Source: Candidatus Sulfopaludibacter sp. SbA3
GTDB lineage: Bacteria; Acidobacteriota; Terriglobia; Bryobacterales; Bryobacteraceae
DNA: 64,000 bases
Direction of reading: 5' to 3'
Assembly (NCBI GenBank): GCA_945890485.1
Contig: CAMDCN010000001.1
Span: 1-64,000 of the forward strand
In this document: piece by piece, positions 40,707 through 49,432 of the stretch
How the letters are laid out: each line of letters opens with the position of its first letter
How positions within the stretch are numbered: the first letter of the stretch is position 1
Made by a program: the position numbers and the translations under genes
The notes under the pieces: model-generated
Seen by the model: the letters and a program-made list of their open reading frames with translations, nothing else
What the model was told of the DNA's origin: nothing
Database searches by the model: none

Positions 40707-42353
40707 ATGTACGTACAGAACGCACCCGAAGTCCATGATGTGATTGTGATCGGCAGCGGCGCGGCGGGCGGCATGGCGGCGTGGAACCTGACGCGGCAGG
40801 GCGTGAACGTCACATTGCTCGATGCGGGCACCCGCTTCCGGCGGGAAGACTTTTGGACGCATGTGAAGCCGTGGCAGTGGCGCGAGCGGGTGGAGCGGGG
40901 GATGGCCCCGCCGCAGATTCGGCTCGACAACGCCGAGCAGCCATATTCGTGGAAGGATCCGAACTACTTTGAGTTGATCCGGGTGTGGGGCCGCGGCGGC
41001 AAGACAAACATCTGGGGCCGGGTGGCGCTGCGGTATTCGGACGTCGATTTCGAGGGTCCAGCCAAAGACGGCTGGGAGATCCCGTGGCCGATTCGGTATA
41101 AGGACATTGCGCCGTACTACGACCGAGTCGAGCAGGAGATTGGGGTGTGCGGCGGCGACGACGATCAGGACTCGCTGCCGGGCTCTAAGTTCCATTTGCC
41201 GCCTCCGGCTTTGCGCTGCGGCGAGAAGTTCTTGCAGGCGGCTGCGCGGCGGCAGGGCATCAGCGTCGTCAATCAGCGGCGGGCCGTCGTGACGAAGCCG
41301 CATAACGGCCATAGTCCGTGCCACTTTTGCGGCGCGTGTGGGCGCGGCTGCGATGTGTCGGCGTTCTTCAATTCGACCGACTACCTGCTGGATCCGGCGG
41401 AGAAGACCGGGAAGCTGAAGATCATCGACAACGCCGTGGTGGCGCGGATTCTGCTGGGTGATAACGGATTGGCGACCGGGGTGCAATATTTCGACCGGTT
41501 CACGAAGCAGGAGCGCGTGATCCGTGGCAAGCGCATTGTGCTTGGCGCGTCGTGCGTCGACTCAACGCGGATTCTGCTGAACTCGAAGTCGGCGAAGTAT
41601 CCGACCGGCATTGGGAACTCGTCGGGTGTGATCGGCAACTACTTGTGTGAACAGGTGCGGTTCCATATGTATGGATTCGTTCCGGACCTGATGGGGACGA
41701 AGGCGCTGAACGACGACGGCATCGGCGGCGAGCATATTTACATGCCGCGGTTTAATCATCGGGACGGCAAGAAGCGCGATTATCTGCGGGGATTCGGCTC
41801 GCAGTTCTGGGGCATTGGTGCGCAGCCGGGGGCGGCCTACGCGAAGCAGTTGGATGGATTCGGCCTCGATTTTAAGAAGGCCGTGAAGCGGCGGTATCCG
41901 GCTTTGGTGGCAATGCATCCCTACGGCGAGACGCTGCCGCGGAAGGAGAACCGGATCACGGTGGAAGGTACGCCGGTGGACAAGTATGGCGTGCCAACTC
42001 TTCGCATTGAATACAACATTGGCGATAACGAGAAGAAGATGATCGCTGAGATGTATGACATGGCGGAGGGCGTGATGCGGGCGGCGAAGGCCGAGATTCT
42101 GCCATTTGAGCGTGGTTGGCTGGATAGCTTCGGCAGCGCGATCCACGAACATGGCACGTGCCGGATGGGCGAGGATCCGCGGCGGAGCGCGTTGAACGGC
42201 TTCAACCAGATGCACGACGTGAAGAATCTGTTCGTCGTGGATGGCTCCGCGTTCTCGACCGCTTCGGAGAAGAATCCGACGCTGACCATCCTGGCGCTGG
42301 CGTGGCGATCGACGGACTACATGGCCGAAGAGATGCGCAAAGGCAATCTCTAG
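40707..42353 (+). CDS. GMC-family sugar dehydrogenase, catalytic subunit
   Basis: A 548-residue flavoprotein. FAD-binding [15 protein letters not shown] is at residue 14. Midway is a cysteine cluster C205-x2-C208-x2-C211-x3-C215 ([14 protein letters not shown]), at about the position where FAD-glucose dehydrogenases hold a [3Fe-4S] cluster. The C-terminal GMC block has the catalytic histidine in H-E-H-G-T-C-R-M-G and [12 protein letters not shown]. It likely oxidises a sugar or sugar alcohol in the periplasm after Tat co-export with subunit 3. No membrane cytochrome subunit is adjacent. Its stop overlaps the convergent DUF1080 gene (CTAG). Confidence 0.9.
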   Translation: MYVQNAPEVHDVIVIGSGAAGGMAAWNLTRQGVNVTLLDAGTRFRREDFWTHVKPWQWRERVERGMAPPQIRLDNAEQPYSWKDPNYFELIRVWGRGGKTNIWGRVALRYSDVDFEGPAKDGWEIPWPIRYKDIAPYYDRVEQEIGVCGGDDDQDSLPGSKFHLPPPALRCGEKFLQAAARRQGISVVNQRRAVVTKPHNGHSPCHFCGACGRGCDVSAFFNSTDYLLDPAEKTGKLKIIDNAVVARILLGDNGLATGVQYFDRFTKQERVIRGKRIVLGASCVDSTRILLNSKSAKYPTGIGNSSGVIGNYLCEQVRFHMYGFVPDLMGTKALNDDGIGGEHIYMPRFNHRDGKKRDYLRGFGSQFWGIGAQPGAAYAKQLDGFGLDFKKAVKRRYPALVAMHPYGETLPRKENRITVEGTPVDKYGVPTLRIEYNIGDNEKKMIAEMYDMAEGVMRAAKAEILPFERGWLDSFGSAIHEHGTCRMGEDPRRSALNGFNQMHDVKNLFVVDGSAFSTASEKNPTLTILALAWRSTDYMAEEMRKGNL

Positions 42354-43294
42354 CGGATGAGCGGTGTGACCGTGAGCTTGCGAATTTCAACAGGCCCATG
42401 GTCACCCTGTACGCTGATGGGTCCGGGCAGGGCTTCGTTCGGGTCGTGGGCCATGGCGGTGAGGCCTTCCACTTCGGCGCGGTCGATGACCGTAACGCCG
42501 TTGACGATGATGGTGACGGTGCGGCCGACCAAGCGAATGTCGTAAGTGTTCCATTCGCCGGGCTTCTTCGTCGCGTTCTCGCGGGGCTTGATGCGGCTGT
42601 AGAGCGCGCCGGTGCCATGTGTGTCCGGCGCCTTGCCAAAGTCATCGATGATCTGGACTTCATAGCGGCCACGGAGGCCGAGGCCGCCGTTGGAGCCGGC
42701 GCCTAAGCGGAACTCACCATGGAGTTCAAAGTTCCAGAACTTTTGGCTGGAGACGAGATTGTTGGCTCCAGCGATGTTCTTCATGATGCCTTTTTCGACT
42801 TTCCAGCCGAGCGACTGGCCGGGAACCAGCGCGGACCAATTGCTGAGGTCCTTTCCGTTGAAGAGTTCGACGGCTTTGCCGGGCTTCCACTTGCCGTCTT
42901 CGGTGTCTTTGATCACCGGGGCTCTCTTGCCGACGAAGGTCATTTTCTTCGACGCCGGGGTGCCTTCTACTTGGAACTCGCCGACGAGATCGCCGTTGAC
43001 AATGCGGGCGGTGTAGACGCCTTTGTCCGTGCCGGTCGGTTTGCGGAGGTAGTTTCGCTCAAAGACGAAACGCAGTACGCCGCCTTTCGCGGCGATTTCG
43101 GGAATCGCATTCATATCGCCGCCGGGAGCGCCGACAAAACGTCCTTTGATGGCGGAGGTCCCAGCGCCGTCCACCTCCAGCCACCAAGCGCGGCGGCGGG
43201 GTTCATTGGCGACGGTGATGTTCCAACGGCCATTAAAATCAACATCTTTCGCCAGCCCGGCGAGGGACAGCAGGAAGAAGAGAGCAATACGCAT
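42350..43294 (-). CDS. secreted DUF1080 protein (3-keto-disaccharide hydrolase family)
   Basis: A 314-residue exported protein with signal [17 protein letters not shown]. It has an N-terminal lipocalin-like beta domain to about 110 residues. The DUF1080 concanavalin-like domain starts at [12 protein letters not shown] and continues with [38 protein letters not shown] and [13 protein letters not shown]. Family members hydrolyse or bind 3-keto-glycosides. The neighbouring GMC dehydrogenase could make such substrates. TACACT lies 9 bases before the ATG. Confidence 0.85.
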   Translation of the reverse strand: MRIALFFLLSLAGLAKDVDFNGRWNITVANEPRRRAWWLEVDGAGTSAIKGRFVGAPGGDMNAIPEIAAKGGVLRFVFERNYLRKPTGTDKGVYTARIVNGDLVGEFQVEGTPASKKMTFVGKRAPVIKDTEDGKWKPGKAVELFNGKDLSNWSALVPGQSLGWKVEKGIMKNIAGANNLVSSQKFWNFELHGEFRLGAGSNGGLGLRGRYEVQIIDDFGKAPDTHGTGALYSRIKPRENATKKPGEWNTYDIRLVGRTVTIIVNGVTVIDRAEVEGLTAMAHDPNEALPGPISVQGDHGPVEIRKLTVTPLIR

Positions 43295-43349
43295 GAAACC
43301 GAGAGTGTACCATTGCGCATGGCCTTCTGTTTCGATAGAGTTGCGGCTT

Positions 43350-44438
43350 ATGCGAAACGCAGTTTTGACTCGACGTGCGCGCTTAGCAATGCCGGTGGCG
43401 CCGGCGATTTCAGCGGGCCCGCTGGCAATTGCCGGAGGGCGAATGTGGCGGTTGCGGGAACCGAGTGGACGGACTTACAGCATCATTCGCTTGGATACCC
43501 GCGGCGGGCTGAAGGGCTATGGCGAAGCGGGTGCGGCTGAAGCCGCGGAGTTCAAGCGAATCCTGGCGCAGGTGCAGGGCCGCGAGGCGACGTCCTTTGA
43601 GGTGTTGGGACTGACGGGTCCGCTACGGGGAGCGATCAACGTAGCCATGCTGGATATCGTGGGGAAGGCGTCGCAGGCGCCGGTGTATCAGGTGCTGGGC
43701 GGGCCGACGCGGCATAAGGCACGGGCCATTGCGACCGTGAAGAATTCAAACAATGTGGAGTTAGCGCTGGAGGCGGGCTACCGCGCGTTTGCTGTCCCGC
43801 TGCCGACGCCGCTGTTTCCGAACTCGGGAAAGCAGTACGTGAATCTCGTGCTGGCGCTGTGGGAGGAGTTGCAGAAGATTGGCGGCGATTACGTCCTCGA
43901 TGGGGCTATGCGGTTGACGCCAGGCGATGCGCAGATGGTGGCCGCGTCCCTTGAGAAGGAGCATCCGCTGTTCCTGGATGAGCCATGCCGGCTGACGCAG
44001 GTGCGGCAGGTGGCCAAGATCAGCGAGGAGTCCGTGACGCCGTTGGGCTTCGGCCGCGACGTGGACTCGCTCGACGTGTTTCAGGACCTGCTGCGCGAGC
44101 AGGCGGTGGACGTGTTGCGGCCTACGCTGCAGCGGTTAGGGATTTCGGCGATTCGCCGGTTGAGCGCGATGGCGGAGACGTACTACACCGCGGTGGCGCC
44201 GTTTCATGATGGCGGGGCGCTGGGAACGGCGGCCGGGTTGCAGTTGGCGGCGAGCCTGCCGAACTTCTTCGCGTTGCAGGTGCCGCGGGTGAGCCCGAGC
44301 GAACGGCAGGCGCGAGATGCCATGATGTCGGGTTGGAACGAACCGGTGAAGGATGGCTTCTTTGAGCTGCCCACCGGGCCGGGACTGGGCGTGACCGTGG
44401 ACGAGAAGGCGCTGGATCGTTACGAGGTGAAGCTGTGA
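43350..44438 (+). CDS. enolase-superfamily protein lacking the usual KxK motif
   Basis: A 362-residue member of the mandelate racemase/muconate-lactonizing fold. The N-terminal Tat-like or secretory stretch is R-N-A-V-L-T-R-R-A-R-L-A-M-P-V-A-P. A capping domain is followed by a barrel with L-D-G-A-M-R-L-T-P-G-D-A (metal Asp), L-F-L-D-E-P-C (metal Glu) and V-D-V-L-R-P-T-L-Q. Where active racemases have KxK the sequence reads G-Y-R-A-F-A-V-P-L-P-T-P, so the base is missing or different. ATG 43350 was chosen because the longer frame runs antisense to the DUF1080 gene. It overlaps the next gene by TGATG. Confidence 0.75.
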   Translation: MRNAVLTRRARLAMPVAPAISAGPLAIAGGRMWRLREPSGRTYSIIRLDTRGGLKGYGEAGAAEAAEFKRILAQVQGREATSFEVLGLTGPLRGAINVAMLDIVGKASQAPVYQVLGGPTRHKARAIATVKNSNNVELALEAGYRAFAVPLPTPLFPNSGKQYVNLVLALWEELQKIGGDYVLDGAMRLTPGDAQMVAASLEKEHPLFLDEPCRLTQVRQVAKISEESVTPLGFGRDVDSLDVFQDLLREQAVDVLRPTLQRLGISAIRRLSAMAETYYTAVAPFHDGGALGTAAGLQLAASLPNFFALQVPRVSPSERQARDAMMSGWNEPVKDGFFELPTGPGLGVTVDEKALDRYEVKL

Positions 44439-45748
44439 TGCGGCGACGTGGATTCTTGGGCTTGGCGGGTGCAGCGCCCGCGATGGGCGGTAGGCTCGTC
44501 GACTCGTGCGGCTGCGCGATGATGCCGCAGGCGGCGGCCGCTCCGGTTGGCGCCGATGCGTTCGCGAAAGTGGGTTCGAAGCTGCGGATCACGAACGTCA
44601 AGGTGTTCGGGGTATCGCTGACACCACAGTCCGATCGGCCGTATGTCTTTGTGAAGATCGAGACCAACCAGGGACTGATCGGCTGGGGCGAAGGGACTCT
44701 CGAAGGCAAGGCAGCCGCCGTGATGTCCTGCGTCGAAGACTTCAAGGAGTTGTTGATTGGCGCGGACCCGATGCAGGTGGAACACCACTGGCAGTCGATG
44801 TACGTCCATAGTTTTTACCGGGCGGGGCCGGTGATGGGTTCGGCGATCAGCGGAATTGATCAGGCGCTGTGGGATATTCGCGGCAAGGCGCTGAACATGC
44901 CGGTTTATAAGCTCCTCGGCGGGCCGGTCGATACGCGAGGGGTGCGCGGGTATTATCATTTGCGCGCGCGGAACAAGGAGGATTTGCCGCGTCTGCGGGA
45001 AGAGGCGCGGAAGCAGGGGATCACTTGTTTTAAGAGCGGTATTCCGAGCTACTACGAATGGATTGAGACGAACAAGAAGATTTCGGCCGCCGTGCAGGCG
45101 ATGGCGGACCTTCGCGAGGGTCTGGGGCCGGACATCGACATCGGTATCGACTTCCATGCGAAGACTTCGCCGAGCGTAGCTTCAATTCTGGTAAAGGAAG
45201 TGGATCCGTTAAACCTTTTGTTTATTGAGGAGCCGTGTCCGCCGGAGAACGTGAAGGCGATGCAGCGAATCGCCAAGCGGTCGACGACCCCGATTGCGAC
45301 CGGCGAACGGTTGGTGGCGCACTACGGTTGCCGCGAGATCATTGAGCTCGGCGTGGCGGACATTATCCAAACCGATATCAACCACGTGGGTGGCATCACC
45401 GCGTTGTGGAAGGTTGGCGCGATGGCGGAGATCTCCGGAATCTCGATGGCGCCCCACGCATGCGAAGGTCCGATTGGCGGGCTAGCGACGGTGCACGTGG
45501 ATGCGGCGATGCCGAACTTCCTGGTGCAGGAGATCTGCAGCGGCGTCGAGGTCGGCCCGAATGAGAAAGTTTGGGCCGAGTGGCTGGGCTTCCCGGCGAT
45601 GCGGATGGTGAACGGCCGGTTCCCGCTTTCCGATAAGCCGGGGTTGGGATTTGATCTGACCGAAGATGCGCTGAAGAAGTACCCGTTTGGCGGAACGAAG
45701 CCAATGGCGCGAGTTTTTCATGAGGATGGATCGGTAGCTGAATGGTAG
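44438..45748 (+). CDS. enolase-superfamily acid-sugar dehydratase (galactonate-dehydratase-like)
   Basis: A 436-residue protein with a Tat signal (M-R-R-R-G-F-L-G-L-A-G-A-A-P-A). The dehydratase barrel has D-x-H in G-I-D-F-H-A-K, the second metal ligand in F-I-E-E-P-C, the third in A-T-G-E-R-L and the catalytic histidine in A-P-H-A-C-E-G. These match galactonate dehydratase and related enzymes that dehydrate aldonic acids. The substrate is not determinable by eye. ATG 44438 is used; GTG 44435 is an alternative. Tat export is unusual for this enzyme class. Its end overlaps the start of the DUF1592 gene by 7 bases. Confidence 0.8.
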   Translation: MRRRGFLGLAGAAPAMGGRLVDSCGCAMMPQAAAAPVGADAFAKVGSKLRITNVKVFGVSLTPQSDRPYVFVKIETNQGLIGWGEGTLEGKAAAVMSCVEDFKELLIGADPMQVEHHWQSMYVHSFYRAGPVMGSAISGIDQALWDIRGKALNMPVYKLLGGPVDTRGVRGYYHLRARNKEDLPRLREEARKQGITCFKSGIPSYYEWIETNKKISAAVQAMADLREGLGPDIDIGIDFHAKTSPSVASILVKEVDPLNLLFIEEPCPPENVKAMQRIAKRSTTPIATGERLVAHYGCREIIELGVADIIQTDINHVGGITALWKVGAMAEISGISMAPHACEGPIGGLATVHVDAAMPNFLVQEICSGVEVGPNEKVWAEWLGFPAMRMVNGRFPLSDKPGLGFDLTEDALKKYPFGGTKPMARVFHEDGSVAEW

Positions 45749-48045
45749 TGCTTAGAATTGGGTTCGTTTCGTTGTTTGCCGTGTTGGCGTATGGGGATGA
45801 CTTCACCGAGAAGATCCGTCCCGTACTGAATGAGAACTGTGCGAAGTGCCACAATCCGGCGAATCCGCGGAATCGGCTGAACTTTCTGAAGGCCGGGGCG
45901 GCGACCGATGTCGAAACGCAACGGTCGCTCTGGCGGAACGTGGCAACGCAGTTGCGGAACCGGACGATGCCGCCGGGCGCGGCTAAGATGGCCGAGGCCG
46001 ACCGGATGGACGTGGCCAATTGGATTGAGGCGCGGCTACGGAGTACCGGTTGTACAAGCAGCGAATATGCCGGGTTCGTCGCTTCGCGTCGGCTGAACCG
46101 GCGGGAGTGGAAGAACTCGATTCGGGACCTGTTCGGACTCGATGTGATCGCTCCGGACCTGTTCCCCGCCGATGAATCGGGCGGTGCGGGTTTCGATACC
46201 AATGGCGAGACGCTGTATGTTCCGCCGATGATGCTCGAACGATATCTCGAAGCGGCGACCACGGTGCTCGACCGGATCGTGGTGACGCCGCCCTACAACA
46301 AGGTGGTGCTTTCGCACGAGTTGAACCCGACAACGGCCCGCCCAACGGGGATCAAGCCGAGCCGGTTTGTGGATCCGGGAACTGAGTTGACGACGAACGT
46401 TTCCGTGTCGGCGGAGGGGCCCTATACGATTCGTGTTTCTGTCGAACGGCCTCCGGTGACACCGTTCACCTTGAAGGTGAAAGTGGATGGCGCGGAGGTA
46501 GGGACGCTGAACTACGCGCGCGACTCCGGCGGTGGAGCGACGGCGCGGTTGGCGACGGCGACGTTGTCGCGGGGGGCGCATACGATTTCCGTAGTGACCG
46601 GGACGGAGCGTGTCGAGTTCTATAGCGTGACGGTGGACCAGCGGCCGACGCCGATGGCGGCCGAGAAGCGGGCGTTGCACTATCAGTTGCTCGGCCTGGA
46701 AGTGGGTCAGTCGCCGGTGGACCCGCGGGCGGCGGCGCGGCGTATTTTGAAGCAAGTTTTGCCGAAGGCGTTCCGGCGACCCGTGCAGGATGCGGAGATG
46801 GAACAGTTCCTCGCCCTGTATGATCGGGGCGCCAAACGGGGTGACCCGTTTGAAGAGAACGTGAAGTTGGCACTGAAGGCGGTGCTGGTTTCGCCCCGGT
46901 TCCTTTTCAAAGTGGAAGAGCCGGACGCGCGGCCCGGAATCCAACCGGTCGGCCAGTATGAGATGGCATCACGGTTATCGTACTTTCTCTGGTCGACCAT
47001 GCCGGATGCGGAGCTATTGCAGTTGGCCGGGGCGGGGAAGTTGCAGGATCCGGCGGTACTGAAGGCGCAGGTGGACCGGATGATCGACGATCCGCGGTCG
47101 CGGGTCTTCGCCAATGGGTTTATGGGCCAGTGGCTGGGGACGCAGGAGGTAGGCGGACGGTCGATGCCTTTGCTGACCGAGTTGCAGCATTTCTATACGC
47201 CGGAAGCGGCGGCGGATCTGCGCGAACAGCCCGAGCTGATGTATCACTACCTGCTGACGGCGAACCGCAGTTTGCTCGAATTGCTCACGGGAAACTATAC
47301 GTTCCTCACCGAGCGACTGGTGAAGTACTACGAACTGGAAGGGAAAGTGAAATTGGGTCCAGGGCCGGGGTTTCACAAGGTCGATTGGCCGGATACGAAG
47401 CGGGCCGGGGTGCTGGGCTTGGCTTCGGTGCTGGGCATGACCTCGCACTACAAAGAAGCGAGCCCGGTGCTGCGGGGAGCTTGGGTATTGGAAACGTTGC
47501 TCGGTACGCCGGTGCCCCCGCCGCCGGCCGATGTTCCGCCGCTCGATGCGGTGAAGGCGTCGAACAAGAAGCTGACCATGCGGGAGATGTTGGCGAAGCA
47601 CCGGGAGAACGTCTCCTGCGCCGCCTGCCATAACCTGATGGACCCGATTGGCCTGGGCCTGGAGAACTTCGACTGGATGGGCCGCTGGCGGGATAAGGAA
47701 GCCGATGGCCGGCCGGTGGACGCCTCCGGGGCGCTGCCGAGCGGCGAGAAGTTCAACGGTCCGGAGGAGTTGCGCGGAGTGCTGCTGCAGCGCAAAGAGG
47801 AGTTTCTGCGGCAGTTGGTAGGGAAGACGTTGGGCTATGCGCTGGGCCGCGGTTTGCAGGATGGCGACCAATGCACGATTCAGCGGCTGATGGATAACCT
47901 GGCGAAGGACGGCTATTCCGCACGAACCTTAATCCGGGATATTGTATTGAGTACACCGTTCCGTAACTCACAAAGTGACGCGGTGGTGAGCGAGAGCCAC
48001 GGTCCGGCAAAGAAGGCTCCGCGCCGGTTATTGGGAACCAAGTAG
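45742..48045 (+). CDS. secreted DUF1592-family haem protein (pair 3)
   Basis: A 767-residue exported protein. The signal ends near L-A-Y-G-D-D, then a haem head with C-A-K-C-H (C33, C36, H37) and T-M-P-P-G distal motif. R-R-L-N-R-R-E-W-K-N-S-I-R-D-L-F-G begins DUF1587; a carbohydrate-binding-like beta module covers about residues 190-300; A-S-R-L-S-Y-F-L-W-S-T-M-P-D is DUF1592; E-A-S-P-V-L-R-G-A-W-V-L-E is DUF1588. A second haem site, C-A-A-C-H (C626), is in N-L-M-D-P-I-G-L-G-L-E-N-F. It is cotranscribed with two enolase-superfamily genes, unlike the other two copies. Confidence 0.9.
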   Translation: MVVLRIGFVSLFAVLAYGDDFTEKIRPVLNENCAKCHNPANPRNRLNFLKAGAATDVETQRSLWRNVATQLRNRTMPPGAAKMAEADRMDVANWIEARLRSTGCTSSEYAGFVASRRLNRREWKNSIRDLFGLDVIAPDLFPADESGGAGFDTNGETLYVPPMMLERYLEAATTVLDRIVVTPPYNKVVLSHELNPTTARPTGIKPSRFVDPGTELTTNVSVSAEGPYTIRVSVERPPVTPFTLKVKVDGAEVGTLNYARDSGGGATARLATATLSRGAHTISVVTGTERVEFYSVTVDQRPTPMAAEKRALHYQLLGLEVGQSPVDPRAAARRILKQVLPKAFRRPVQDAEMEQFLALYDRGAKRGDPFEENVKLALKAVLVSPRFLFKVEEPDARPGIQPVGQYEMASRLSYFLWSTMPDAELLQLAGAGKLQDPAVLKAQVDRMIDDPRSRVFANGFMGQWLGTQEVGGRSMPLLTELQHFYTPEAAADLREQPELMYHYLLTANRSLLELLTGNYTFLTERLVKYYELEGKVKLGPGPGFHKVDWPDTKRAGVLGLASVLGMTSHYKEASPVLRGAWVLETLLGTPVPPPPADVPPLDAVKASNKKLTMREMLAKHRENVSCAACHNLMDPIGLGLENFDWMGRWRDKEADGRPVDASGALPSGEKFNGPEELRGVLLQRKEEFLRQLVGKTLGYALGRGLQDGDQCTIQRLMDNLAKDGYSARTLIRDIVLSTPFRNSQSDAVVSESHGPAKKAPRRLLGTK

Positions 48046-48055
48046 GAGAATCAGC

Positions 48056-49432
48056 ATGGCCAGACAGTTTTCCCGACGGACAATTTTGCGCGGAATCGGC
48101 GCGGCCGTTTCGACGCCGTGGATGGAGGCGAGCCTGCTGGGTGCGCCGAAAGCGGCCGTGGATCGGCTGTCAGAGCCCCCGCTGCGGATGGCCTGTCTGT
48201 TCATGCCAAACGGCGTGAGGCCGGACTTCTGGACGCCCGCCGGAGATGGCGAAGACTACGAATTCACGCCCCACCTGAAGCCGCTCGAATCGCTGAAGAA
48301 CGACTTTCTGCTGCTCGAGAACTTGTGGAACAAGAACACGGTGGGCCGCAACGGACACTGGCCGAAAGTTCCGGCGTGGCTCTCGGGCGGGTTCGTGGAA
48401 CGCACGACGGGTGGCGACTTGGATACCGGCGGGACAACCCTGGACCAGATGGTGGCGCAGCGGATTGGCCACGAGACGCCGCTGATGTCGCTTGAGCTAG
48501 GGATCGACGCGCCGCGGACGGGCATCGACACGGCGGGCGGCGGATTCCCTCGCGCGCTGGGTTCGTTTTTGTCCTGGGCCGATCCGAAGACCCCGGTGCC
48601 AAAAGAGATTGTGCCGCAGTTGGCGTTTGACCGACTGTTCCGGAATCGGCGGGCGCCAGTGGTTTCGGGTCTCGATCCGAAATCGCCGGAAGTGTTGGGT
48701 TCGCTGCAGCGCGACGAGACGAGCGTGCTGGATCTGGTGCGGGAACAGGCACGGGCGTTGCGGGCGAAGGGAAGCAAGACCGACCAGGCGCGGCTGGACG
48801 AGTACTTTGAATCGGTTCGATCGGTAGAACGCCGCTTGGAAGCCTCGATGAAGCCGCAGAAGCGGTGGATCAACGAAGGAAAGTTTCCGCTTGACCGGCC
48901 GGTGGCCGGGACGCCGGCGACGCACAAGGAGCACCTGCAGTTGATGCTGGACATCATGTTGCTGGCCTTTTGGACGGATTCGACGCGCGTGGCGACAATG
49001 ATGATGGGCGATGCGCAGTCGTCGCAGGACTATGGCTTCCTCGAAGGCGTGAAGGGCAACTGGCACGGCATTTCGCATCACCGGGATCTTCCCGACGGCC
49101 GGGCGCAGTACGAAAAGATCATCAACTGGCAAATGGAACAGTTCGCTGGCTTCCTGACGAAGATGAAGAGCCTGAAGGAAGGCGACCGGTCGCTGCTCGA
49201 CAATTCCATGGTGCTCTTCGGTTCGTCGCTGAAGTGCGGGAACCGGCACATTGAAGAGAACCTGCCGCTGATTCTGGCCGGACGCGGGAAGGGCACGTTG
49301 CGGCCCGGCCGGCGGGTGCGGGCGGCCGCGAAGACGCCGTTCTGCAACCTGCATTTGGCGATGATGCACCGGATGGGCGTGAAGGAAGAGTCGTTCGGAG
49401 ATAGCACCGGGGTGCTGGGCGGATTGGCTTAG
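48056..49432 (+). CDS. secreted DUF1552-family protein (pair 3)
   Basis: A 458-residue exported protein with twin-arginine signal S-R-R-T-I-L-R-G-I-G-A-A-V-S-T-P-W-M-E. DUF1552 landmarks are M-A-C-L-F-M-P-N-G-V-R-P-D-F-W, N-G-H-W-P-K-V-P-A-W-L-S, N-W-H-G-I-S-H-H-R-D-L and C-G-N-R-H-I-E-E-N-L-P-L-I-L-A-G. AGGAG lies 7 bases before the ATG. It ends the four-gene enolase/DUF1592/DUF1552 operon. Its stop overlaps that of the convergent transglutaminase gene (TTAG). Confidence 0.9.
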   Translation: MARQFSRRTILRGIGAAVSTPWMEASLLGAPKAAVDRLSEPPLRMACLFMPNGVRPDFWTPAGDGEDYEFTPHLKPLESLKNDFLLLENLWNKNTVGRNGHWPKVPAWLSGGFVERTTGGDLDTGGTTLDQMVAQRIGHETPLMSLELGIDAPRTGIDTAGGGFPRALGSFLSWADPKTPVPKEIVPQLAFDRLFRNRRAPVVSGLDPKSPEVLGSLQRDETSVLDLVREQARALRAKGSKTDQARLDEYFESVRSVERRLEASMKPQKRWINEGKFPLDRPVAGTPATHKEHLQLMLDIMLLAFWTDSTRVATMMMGDAQSSQDYGFLEGVKGNWHGISHHRDLPDGRAQYEKIINWQMEQFAGFLTKMKSLKEGDRSLLDNSMVLFGSSLKCGNRHIEENLPLILAGRGKGTLRPGRRVRAAAKTPFCNLHLAMMHRMGVKEESFGDSTGVLGGLA

